A stretch of 13,879 nucleotides of DNA. Origin: Sulfurovum sp. Lineage in GTDB: Bacteria; Campylobacterota; Campylobacteria; Campylobacterales; Sulfurovaceae. Of this stretch, positions 7,574 to 13,879 are shown in pieces. The notes below the pieces were generated by a model, which was given only the letters and a program-made list of their open reading frames with translations, searched no databases and had not been told where the DNA came from. Positions within the stretch are counted from its first letter, which is position 1. Each line of letters opens with the position of its first letter. A program made the translations under genes and the position numbers. Where the stretch lies: assembly GCA_026984165.1 (NCBI GenBank), contig JALSSQ010000140.1, forward strand, positions 1 through 13,879, in the 5' to 3' direction.

Positions 7574-8790
7574 AAAATAAACTCTATTTTAAACTAAAAA
7601 ACAAAAAAGTACAAGAAGAAGCTTTTATAGCTATAAAGAAAGAGCAAAAAACTATAGGGTACTATGCCCTCCCTGAACAAGATATCTCTTCTATACTCAC
7701 ATATAGCGAAACTATACCTGATACGATTGAAAACATCGCAGTCATAGGTATAGGAGGCAGTTCACTGGGTGCAAAGGCTATCTATGAATTTATCAAACCT
7801 ACAAAAAAACTCAAACGTAAACTTTACTTTTTCGAGAGTACAGATCCTCTCAATATTACGACTTTACTCTCAAAACTCAACCTAAAAAAAACCCACTTTT
7901 TGGTCATCTCAAAATCAGGTACAACCATAGAGACTTTTTCTATCTACAAATATATCTATTCCCTCCAAAACAATCCAAAGGTATATACCTTTATTACAGA
8001 CCCAGGTTCACCTCTTGAGAAATATGCACAGGAGATAGGTGCTACTGTACTCTACCTACCCAAAAATGTAGGAGGAAGGTTTTCTGTGCTTTCCACTGTG
8101 GGGCTTGTTCCCCTTGCCCTTTCAGGTATCAATATACAAGCTTTACTAGACGGTGCGAATAAATTGAAAAAAAGTTTTTTTGGTGCAGGGTATATGAAAG
8201 ATACCTTACTTAAAAAAGCTGTTTTTTATGCAAGACATCATATGCAATACAATATCAACTGTATCTTTGCCTATAGTGAAACACTCAAGTATTTTTGCGA
8301 ATGGTATGTACAGCTTTGGGGAGAGAGTTTAGGAAAAAGACAACATCATTCTGCCTTTCATGTAGGGCTTACTCCCATAGGACTCATAGGTCCTAAAGAC
8401 CAACACTCATTTTTGCAGCTCATTATGGAAGGCACACGCAATAAATCTGTCACTTTTATCAAGATCGAAGATTTCCAAGACGAAATTGTCATTCCTGATA
8501 TTTCTTTACCTCATTTAGAATCTTTAGACAGCCTCAACACACTTCCTTTTTCAAAACTGATCAATATGCAATGTGAGTCAGTCATAGAAGCTTTACTGGA
8601 AGAAGATATCCCTCTTGACAGTATCACTATTTCACAGGTAAATGAAAGCAATATGGGTGCATTGATGTATTATTATGAACTGCTTACATCTTTGGTTGGT
8701 GAACTTATAGATATTAACACCTATGACCAACCAGGAGTGGAAACAGGTAAACACATTCTAAAGAAAAAGTTAACTTCCCTCTCTAGGTAA
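7570..8790 (+). CDS. pgi: Glucose-6-phosphate isomerase
   Basis: Interconverts glucose-6-phosphate and fructose-6-phosphate in the cytoplasm. The 406-aa protein belongs to the short bacterial form (E. coli Pgi is about 550). Sugar-phosphate-binding loops are GIGGSSLGAKA (60-70) and SKSGTTIET (114-122), followed by GGRFSVLSTVGL (168-179), the catalytic Glu in WGESLGK (E252), His279 in DQHSF and Lys394 in the signature DQPGVETGK. All catalytic positions expected of the family are present. The ATG overlaps the phosphomutase stop (ATGA), with AAAGGG about 5 nt upstream. Clustering with galE, the phosphomutase and galU suggests this copy supplies, or is co-regulated with, sugar-nucleotide synthesis as well as serving central metabolism. 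Confidence 0.94.
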   Translation: MKNKLYFKLKNKKVQEEAFIAIKKEQKTIGYYALPEQDISSILTYSETIPDTIENIAVIGIGGSSLGAKAIYEFIKPTKKLKRKLYFFESTDPLNITTLLSKLNLKKTHFLVISKSGTTIETFSIYKYIYSLQNNPKVYTFITDPGSPLEKYAQEIGATVLYLPKNVGGRFSVLSTVGLVPLALSGINIQALLDGANKLKKSFFGAGYMKDTLLKKAVFYARHHMQYNINCIFAYSETLKYFCEWYVQLWGESLGKRQHHSAFHVGLTPIGLIGPKDQHSFLQLIMEGTRNKSVTFIKIEDFQDEIVIPDISLPHLESLDSLNTLPFSKLINMQCESVIEALLEEDIPLDSITISQVNESNMGALMYYYELLTSLVGELIDINTYDQPGVETGKHILKKKLTSLSR

Positions 8791-8813
8791 TGCTCGTATA
8801 ACGTTTCTTTAGA

Positions 8814-8841
8814 TATAATTGTCTCACTATTTGAGGGAGAG
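8814..8841 (+). promoter_or_regulatory. Predicted promoter and ribosome site of galU
   Basis: The 61-base gap between pgi and galU holds a perfect TATAAT (8814-8819) without a clear -35, then GAGGGAGAG (8833-8841), 10 nt before the ATG at 8852. It would make galU-glf-wzm-wzt a separate transcription unit or a boosted part of one long operon. No terminator hairpin was seen after pgi. Confidence 0.45.
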
Positions 8842-8851
8842 AATTAAAAAA

Positions 8852-9679
8852 ATGATTAAAAAATGTTTATTCCCAGCAGCAGGTTATGGAACACGCTTTT
8901 TGCCCGCTACCAAAGCAACACCTAAAGAGATGCTACCTATTTTAACCAAGCCTCTTATCCAGTATGGAGTAGAAGAAGCCGTTAGTGCGGGTATCCATAC
9001 AATGGCTATTATCACAGGTCGAGGAAAACGTGCTATAGAAGACCACTTTGACATTTCATATGAACTTGAGCACCAAATCAAAGGTGGTTCAAAAGAGAAC
9101 CTCCTCACCGAGATACGTTCACTTATCACTAACTGTACGTTCTCTTATACTAGACAGATAGAAATGAAAGGTTTAGGACATGCTATTCTCACAGGTGAAA
9201 CACTTATCGGTAACGAACCTTTTGCTGTACTCCTTGCAGATGACCTCTGTACCCATGACGGAGATTCTGTACTTAAACAAATGATAGAAGTATATGACAA
9301 ATATCAATGTTCCATTGTTGCCATAGAAGAAGTACCCATGGAAGATACCCATAAATATGGTATCATAGCAGGTAATCTTGTAGACAGCACTACTGACACC
9401 TACAGAGTCACAGACATGATAGAAAAACCTGCCCCAAAAGATGCCCCAACAAATATGGCAATCATCGGACGCTATATACTCACTCCGGATATCTTCGACA
9501 TCCTTCACAAGACCAAACCTGGGAAAGGTGGTGAAATTCAAATCACTGATGCACTCCTAGAACAAGCAAAGCAAGGTAAAGTTATCGCATATAAATTCAA
9601 AGGAAAACGTTTTGATTGTGGTTCTGTGGATGGATTTGTAAAAGCTACAAATCATTTTTATGAAATTTTAACAAAATGA
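8852..9679 (+). CDS. galU: UTP-glucose-1-phosphate uridylyltransferase
   Basis: Makes UDP-glucose from UTP and glucose-1-phosphate. The 275-aa protein carries the GalU nucleotide-binding N-terminus FPAAGYGTRFLPATKATPKEM (from residue 7), GLGHA (107-111) and LLADD (127-131), and near the end GKGGEIQITDAL and the glucose/metal-site segment FDCGSVDGF. The start is ATG 8852, which gives the usual N-terminus and has GAGGGAGAG 10 nt upstream; a TTG at 8819 in frame would add 11 residues not expected in the family and lies within the predicted -10. The stop overlaps the glf start (ATGA). It links the phosphomutase product to GalE and Glf. Confidence 0.94.
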   Translation: MIKKCLFPAAGYGTRFLPATKATPKEMLPILTKPLIQYGVEEAVSAGIHTMAIITGRGKRAIEDHFDISYELEHQIKGGSKENLLTEIRSLITNCTFSYTRQIEMKGLGHAILTGETLIGNEPFAVLLADDLCTHDGDSVLKQMIEVYDKYQCSIVAIEEVPMEDTHKYGIIAGNLVDSTTDTYRVTDMIEKPAPKDAPTNMAIIGRYILTPDIFDILHKTKPGKGGEIQITDALLEQAKQGKVIAYKFKGKRFDCGSVDGFVKATNHFYEILTK

Positions 9680-10824
9680 GTATAGATTACCTTATTATCG
9701 GTGCTGGCTTTTCAGGTGCTGTATTAGCAGAGCGTATTGCTACACAACTTAATAAAAAAGTATTGGTAATAGAACGCAGAAAGCATATCGGTGGTAACTG
9801 CTATGATGAAAAAAATGAAGCAAATATATTAATTCACAAATACGGACCTCATCTTTTTCATACAAATAACAAAAAAGTAATTGATTATCTTTCTCAATTT
9901 ACAAAATGGCAACCATATGAACATAAGGTACTTGCTCATATCAATGGAGATAATATTCCTATACCATTTAATTTTAATTCAATTGAAGCACTTTTTGATA
10001 CTCATAAAGCACAAACCCTCATTAACAAATTACTCGCACACTACTCAAAAAATAGTAAAATACCTATTTTAACCCTTAAAAAATCAGTTGATTCTGATTT
10101 AAAATTTCTTGCAGATTATATCTATGATAAAGTATTTCGAAATTATACTGCCAAACAATGGGGGATACATCCAGATAAACTTGATACATCAGTGACTGCT
10201 CGTGTACCTGTATTTATAGGTAGAGATAATCGTTATTTTAATGATACCTATCAACAAATTCCTAACAAAGGTTATACGCATCTTTTTAAAACCATGTTAA
10301 ACCATCCAAATATTACACTCATGCTAAATACAGAGTATAAAGATATATGCAAATTAAAAAAAGATACATTCTATCTTTTCAATAAAAAATTTGAAGGAAA
10401 ACTCATTTATACAGGACAAGTTGATGAACTTTTTGATTTTAAATTTGGAAAACTTTCCTACAGAAGTACCTATATGGAGTTTGAAACCCTAAATCAAAAA
10501 CAATATCAAAATGCAACCACAATCAATTATCCAAATGATTACACATTTACTCGTATTACCGAATTTAAACATATCCATCTATCCCAAAGCAATCAGACGA
10601 CTATTTTAAAAGAATATCCTCAGATGCATATACAAGGAAAAAATACACCCTACTATCCTATCTTTACAGAAAAGAATAAAATACAATATAATCAATATAA
10701 AATCTATGCTAAAACAATACCCAATTTAATATTAGTTGGTCGACTTGCAGAATATCAGTATTTTGATATGGATGATGCTATAGAAAATGCATTAGAAAAA
10801 TTTAAACAATTAAGAAAGGAATAA
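9676..10824 (+). CDS. glf: UDP-galactopyranose mutase
   Basis: Flavoenzyme that converts UDP-galactopyranose to UDP-galactofuranose, the donor of galactofuranose (Galf) residues in surface glycans. The 382 aa are typical of bacterial Glf. The FAD-binding GAGFSGAV (9-16) and ERRKHIGGNCYD (33-44) open the protein; KYGPHLFHT (55-63), YTAKQWG (157-163), RYFNDTYQQIPNKGYT (186-201) and the C-terminal flavin segment GRLAEYQYFDMDDAI (355-369) are all recognisable. It overlaps galU by ATGA and is followed 2 nt later by wzm. Base composition is clearly more AT-rich than galU. Presence of Glf predicts Galf in the exported glycan. Confidence 0.94.
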   Translation: MSIDYLIIGAGFSGAVLAERIATQLNKKVLVIERRKHIGGNCYDEKNEANILIHKYGPHLFHTNNKKVIDYLSQFTKWQPYEHKVLAHINGDNIPIPFNFNSIEALFDTHKAQTLINKLLAHYSKNSKIPILTLKKSVDSDLKFLADYIYDKVFRNYTAKQWGIHPDKLDTSVTARVPVFIGRDNRYFNDTYQQIPNKGYTHLFKTMLNHPNITLMLNTEYKDICKLKKDTFYLFNKKFEGKLIYTGQVDELFDFKFGKLSYRSTYMEFETLNQKQYQNATTINYPNDYTFTRITEFKHIHLSQSNQTTILKEYPQMHIQGKNTPYYPIFTEKNKIQYNQYKIYAKTIPNLILVGRLAEYQYFDMDDAIENALEKFKQLRKE

Positions 10825-10826
10825 AA

Positions 10827-11618
10827 TTGCTTGACTTTCTCAAAGCTATCATAGAGAACAAAAAACTTTTATGGTCATTAACAAAAAATGATTTTAAACA
10901 AAAATATATAGGAAATGCTCTAGGCATAGCATGGGCATTTATACAACCTATTATGACCATACTTATTTTTTGGTTTGTTTTTCAAGTAGGATTTAAATCT
11001 CAACCAATAGACAATGTTCCTTTTATTTTATGGCTCATAAGTGGGATGATTCCTTGGTTCTTTTTTGCTGAAGCACTTATGGCAGGAATGAATAGTATAT
11101 TAACAAATAGTTTTCTAGTAAAAAAAATTGTATTTCGTGTTAGTCTATTACCTATTATTCCTCTTCTATCAGCACTCATAATACATTTATTTTTTGTTTT
11201 ATTTATGCTAGGTATCTTTTTCTATTATCACTATAGCCCCACAATTTATTGGTTACAAAGTATTTATTATCTTTTTGCAACAATAATATTACTATTAGGT
11301 CTTTCATGGATTAGTGCTTCTCTTGTTGTTTTTTTTAGAGATATGGGACAATTTGTTTCTATGATATTGCAGTTTGCTTTTTGGTTAACGCCTATTTTTT
11401 GGTCAATTCATATCGTACCAGTAAAATATCATTGGCTCATCAAACTCAACCCTTTAGTGTATATTATAGAGGGTTATAGAAATAGCTTTATTTACTATAA
11501 ATGGTTTTGGGAAGATATTTCCATGACACTATATTTTTGGATTATTACTGTTATCATATTTATCATAGGTGGATTAACCTTCAAAAGACTTAGACCACAC
11601 TTTGCGGATGTATTATGA
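10827..11618 (+). CDS. wzm: Polysaccharide ABC transporter permease (Wzm-like)
   Basis: Inner-membrane permease of the ABC-2 type (263 aa, normal Wzm length) for export of a lipid-linked polysaccharide. An amphipathic N-terminus with LTKNDFKQKYIGNALGIAW leads into about six hydrophobic spans (near 33-53, 65-85, 108-135, 140-170, 172-195 and 232-252). LNPLVYIIEGYRN (208-220) near the C-terminus is typical of the Wzm/TagG/KpsM group. The start is TTG at 10827, with AAAGGA (10815-10820) 6 nt upstream; no nearby ATG gives the conserved N-terminus. It overlaps wzt by ATGA, as expected for a two-component exporter. Teichoic-acid and capsule exporters share the family; a Gram-negative glycan is inferred from the neighbours. 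Confidence 0.9.
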   Translation: MLDFLKAIIENKKLLWSLTKNDFKQKYIGNALGIAWAFIQPIMTILIFWFVFQVGFKSQPIDNVPFILWLISGMIPWFFFAEALMAGMNSILTNSFLVKKIVFRVSLLPIIPLLSALIIHLFFVLFMLGIFFYYHYSPTIYWLQSIYYLFATIILLLGLSWISASLVVFFRDMGQFVSMILQFAFWLTPIFWSIHIVPVKYHWLIKLNPLVYIIEGYRNSFIYYKWFWEDISMTLYFWIITVIIFIIGGLTFKRLRPHFADVL

Positions 11619-12910
11619 TGAAAAAAGATATTGTTATCAAAGTAGAAAATTTAACAAAGATATACCATCTTTATGATAAACCTCATGACAGACTAAAAGA
11701 AGCACTTAACCCTTTTAACAAGTCATATCATCATGACTTTTATGCTATGAACGACGTGAGTTTTGAAGTAAAAAGGGGTGAGATTGTTGGGATTATCGGA
11801 AAAAATGGTGCAGGAAAATCAACACTACTAAAGATGATTACAGGCGTACTCACTCCTACTTCAGGGAACATAGAAGTTCATGGTAAGATAGCCTCATTAC
11901 TTGAACTAGGGGCAGGATTTAACCCCGAAATGACTGGTATGGAGAATATATATCTCAACGGTACACTCATGGGTCTCAATAAGGAGCAAATAGATAAAAA
12001 AATAAATAATATAACTGAATTTGCAGATATTGGTGACTTTATATTTCAAGCTGTAAAAACTTATAGCTCTGGTATGTTTGCACGATTAGCATTTTCTGTA
12101 GCTATTAATGTTGAGCCAGATATTTTAATAGTTGATGAGGCATTAAGTGTTGGTGATGTTTTTTTTCAACAAAAATGTAATCTTTACATGAAAGAACATA
12201 TGCGAAGTGTTACTAAATTAATAGTTACACATGACTTAGCGACACTTGCGAACATGACAAATAAAGCAATCCTAATTGAGAATGGTATAAAACTTATTGA
12301 AGGAGAGCCATCAAAAGTCATTGAACAATATCAAAAGACATTACATAATAAATTATTTAAGAAAAAAATACAACAAAATGATTCAAATAATATATCACAA
12401 GACAAGAGTAAAGCTTACTTATTTCAAGATATTGAGAAAAAAAGTCTTGGTGGCTCGTTAGAGGTAGAAGCTGATAAAATTGCGTTATCCATTAATCATG
12501 AAGAGTTTTTTGATCTCAAAAATATAATTATTTATCCTGATTCCCGCATGGCTATAAAAGTTCTTATTACTGTAAAAAAAGATTTATCAAATATGATTGT
12601 AGGGTATATTATTAAAGATAAGTATGGTAACAGTATCTTTGGAGAAAATACTGTTACTTCTCTCCAACACATACCTTCACTAGAAAAAAACAAAAAATAC
12701 ATTGTAGATTTTATTATTGACTGGCCTGAAATTCAAGAGGGTGATTATTTTTTAACTATAGGTTTTGGTGAGGGAACTGATCCGTTATCACATAATATTC
12801 TTTGCTGGGCACATAATATAGTAAAAATTACATCTGCTTTAAAAATGAATACTATTGTTCATTGTTTATTTAACAATAAAATTAAAGATTTCAAAATAAG
12901 GGAAGTATAG
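11615..12910 (+). CDS. wzt: Polysaccharide ABC transporter ATPase with C-terminal glycan-binding domain (Wzt-like)
   Basis: ATPase partner of the preceding permease. Walker A GKNGAGKST (62-70), the KIASLLELGAGFNPEMTG segment (91-108) characteristic of the polysaccharide-export ATPases, ABC signature YSSGM (150-154), Walker B DILIVDEAL (169-177) and H206 in VTHD are intact. After a Lys/Asn-rich linker (about 245-268) comes an extra domain to residue 431 with YGNSIFGENT (337-346) and EGDYFLTIGFGEGTDP (375-390), matching the Wzt C-terminal beta-sandwich. In E. coli O9a and O8 that domain binds the methylated or otherwise capped non-reducing end and is needed for export. Its presence predicts a terminal modification, and the next gene is a methyltransferase. 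Two ATG codons (11615, 11618) are possible starts; the first overlaps the wzm stop. Confidence 0.92.
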   Translation: MMKKDIVIKVENLTKIYHLYDKPHDRLKEALNPFNKSYHHDFYAMNDVSFEVKRGEIVGIIGKNGAGKSTLLKMITGVLTPTSGNIEVHGKIASLLELGAGFNPEMTGMENIYLNGTLMGLNKEQIDKKINNITEFADIGDFIFQAVKTYSSGMFARLAFSVAINVEPDILIVDEALSVGDVFFQQKCNLYMKEHMRSVTKLIVTHDLATLANMTNKAILIENGIKLIEGEPSKVIEQYQKTLHNKLFKKKIQQNDSNNISQDKSKAYLFQDIEKKSLGGSLEVEADKIALSINHEEFFDLKNIIIYPDSRMAIKVLITVKKDLSNMIVGYIIKDKYGNSIFGENTVTSLQHIPSLEKNKKYIVDFIIDWPEIQEGDYFLTIGFGEGTDPLSHNILCWAHNIVKITSALKMNTIVHCLFNNKIKDFKIREV

Positions 12911-12912
12911 AT

Positions 12913-13879
12913 ATGAATGAAAAAATGATTATACATGAAAATGTTTTATTTGAGGCAGATAAGCTAAATGATCAATTAAAAGTAAATCCTTGGGCTGGAC
13001 ATCGAAACTTTGTTTATGATTTAATTTCATTTTTAAAACCAAATATGATTGTTGAACTTGGAACTCATTATGGTTGTTCATTTTTCTCATTTATTCAGGC
13101 AATCAAAGATAATAAATTAGATACTAAAATCTATGGAATTGATAGCTGGGAGGGAGAAGAGCATGCAGGTAAATATGGTGATGAAGTATATCAAATTGTA
13201 CAAACAACTGTTAAAACATTTTTTTCTCAACAAAATATTTATTTATTAAAAACTTATTTTGATCAAGCTATAGAAGAATTTGATGATAACTCAATTGATA
13301 TTTTACATATAGATGGTTTACACACTTATGATGCTACAAAATCAGATTTTTTCAATTATTTACCTAAATTAAAAAAAAATGGTATCGTATTATTTCATGA
13401 CATAGCTAATTATACAGGATATGGATCTCATAAATTTTGGGAAGAAATTAAATTAGAACATAAAAATTATTTTGAATTTAAACATAGTTGGGGACTAGGA
13501 GTATTATTCCCAAAAGGTAACGACAACTATCTAAAACTTGTGAAGCAAAATATTAATGATAGAATAAAAATTTATCAATACAAAGCTGAAAATGAATTAA
13601 ATACTATAAAATTAAATGATCATATGCAAATGATAGATGAAAGAGATAAAACTATAAAATCTCAAACAAAAATGATAGATGAAAGAGATAAAACTATAAA
13701 ATCTCAAACAAAAATAATAGATGAGAGAGATAAAACTATAAAATCTCAAACAAAAATGATAGATGAAAGAGATAAAACTATAAAATCTCAAACAAAAATG
13801 ATAGATGAAAGAGATAAAACTATAGAATCTCAAACAAAAATGATAGATGAGAGAGATAAAACTATAAAATCTCAAACAA
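12913..13879 (+). CDS. Class I SAM methyltransferase fused to a repeat-built coiled coil (partial)
   Basis: Open from ATG 12913 to the window end, 322 codons, no stop; AAGGGAAG at 12898-12905 precedes it and only 2 bases separate it from the wzt stop. Residues 1-205 are a Methyltransf_24-like domain: SAM motif VELGTHYGCSFFSF (47-60), acidic residue in YGIDSWEGEEH (74-84), IDGLHTYDATKSDF (133-146) and GIVLFHDIANYTG (157-169) followed by KFWEEIK. From about 205 the sequence turns helical and charged, and from 240 it is a tandem repeat of MIDERDKTIKSQTK, 14 residues or two heptads, five full copies and most of a sixth. What follows is unknown and may include further coil or glycosyltransferase domains. 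By position and layout it resembles the WbdD type of coiled-coil chain terminator next to Wzm-Wzt, but the catalytic domain lacks a visible kinase and its target is unproven. Sugar modification is inferred. Confidence 0.8.
   Translation, partial: MNEKMIIHENVLFEADKLNDQLKVNPWAGHRNFVYDLISFLKPNMIVELGTHYGCSFFSFIQAIKDNKLDTKIYGIDSWEGEEHAGKYGDEVYQIVQTTVKTFFSQQNIYLLKTYFDQAIEEFDDNSIDILHIDGLHTYDATKSDFFNYLPKLKKNGIVLFHDIANYTGYGSHKFWEEIKLEHKNYFEFKHSWGLGVLFPKGNDNYLKLVKQNINDRIKIYQYKAENELNTIKLNDHMQMIDERDKTIKSQTKMIDERDKTIKSQTKIIDERDKTIKSQTKMIDERDKTIKSQTKMIDERDKTIESQTKMIDERDKTIKSQT
13630..13879 (+). repeat. 42-bp tandem repeat array in coding sequence (runs off window)
   Basis: Copies begin at 13630, 13672, 13714, 13756, 13798 and 13840; the last lacks its final 2 bases. 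Copies are almost identical: copy 3 begins ATA in place of ATG and has GAG for GAA, copy 5 has GAA for AAA (Lys to Glu), copy 6 has GAG for GAA. The period is 14 codons, so copy-number change keeps the reading frame. The array continues past the window, and its full length is unknown. Confidence 0.97.

Noticed and set aside
8819..8851. Upstream TTG start for galU
   Set aside because: The added 11 residues are not typical of GalU, no ribosome site precedes it, and it begins inside the predicted -10 box.
9881..10072. 63-codon plus-strand frame inside glf
   Set aside because: Out-of-frame shadow within an intact UDP-galactopyranose mutase gene.
13612..13875. Minus-strand open frame with repeated RFYSFISFIYH units
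   Set aside because: It is the complement of the 42-bp coding repeats; its repeat pattern mirrors the plus-strand coil and there is no ribosome site or plausible fold.
13630..13879. CRISPR array
   Set aside because: The units are contiguous without unique spacers and the whole unit is repeated in frame, so this is a coding tandem repeat.

Overview
The window looks like a chromosomal segment of a low-GC Gram-negative bacterium, most likely a campylobacterotan (Sulfurimonas/Sulfurovum-like). This rests on the AT-rich coding style, a cbb3-oxidase assembly pair (ccoI-ccoS), a short (406-residue) glucose-6-phosphate isomerase, frequent TTG/GTG starts, and protein resemblance as I remember these families. 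The genus is inference.

Layout. (1) Positions 1-1642, minus strand: the N-terminal 547 residues of a secreted, cysteine-rich RHS/YD-repeat protein, cut by the window edge. (2) Positions 1643-1769: a short divergent intergenic region with two back-to-back promoters. The RHS promoter carries a C8 homopolymer (G8 on the plus strand) between its -35 and -10 boxes, the arrangement known from phase-variable promoters. (3) Positions 1770-4426: ccoI (copper P1B-ATPase) and ccoS, overlapping by one base. (4) Positions 4524-5087: a YfaZ-type outer-membrane protein. (5) Positions 5130-8790: galE, a phosphomannomutase/phosphoglucomutase and pgi, joined by ATGA overlaps. (6) Positions 8852-12910: galU, glf, wzm, wzt. 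(7) Position 12913 to the end: a SAM-dependent methyltransferase fused to a coiled-coil of near-identical 14-residue repeats, cut by the window edge.

How the genes work together. The sugar-nucleotide genes form an unbroken route: fructose-6-P to glucose-6-P (Pgi), glucose-1-P (PMM/PGM), UDP-glucose (GalU), UDP-galactopyranose (GalE), UDP-galactofuranose (Glf). The next genes encode an ABC-type polysaccharide exporter whose ATPase (Wzt) has the C-terminal extension that in studied systems binds a terminal modification of the glycan. The methyltransferase with a repeat-built coil follows directly. In the best-studied example of this layout (E. coli O9a Wzm-Wzt-WbdD) a coiled-coil chain terminator acts as a ruler for O-antigen length. 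The most interesting hypothesis here is an analogous ruler made of perfect-register 42-bp DNA repeats, so that recombination or slippage could change the ruler in 14-residue steps. G+C falls visibly from galU into glf and further into the methyltransferase gene, marking the start of a variable surface-glycan locus.

No tRNA, rRNA, CRISPR array or insertion sequence was seen. No stretch over 300 bases lacks a gene.
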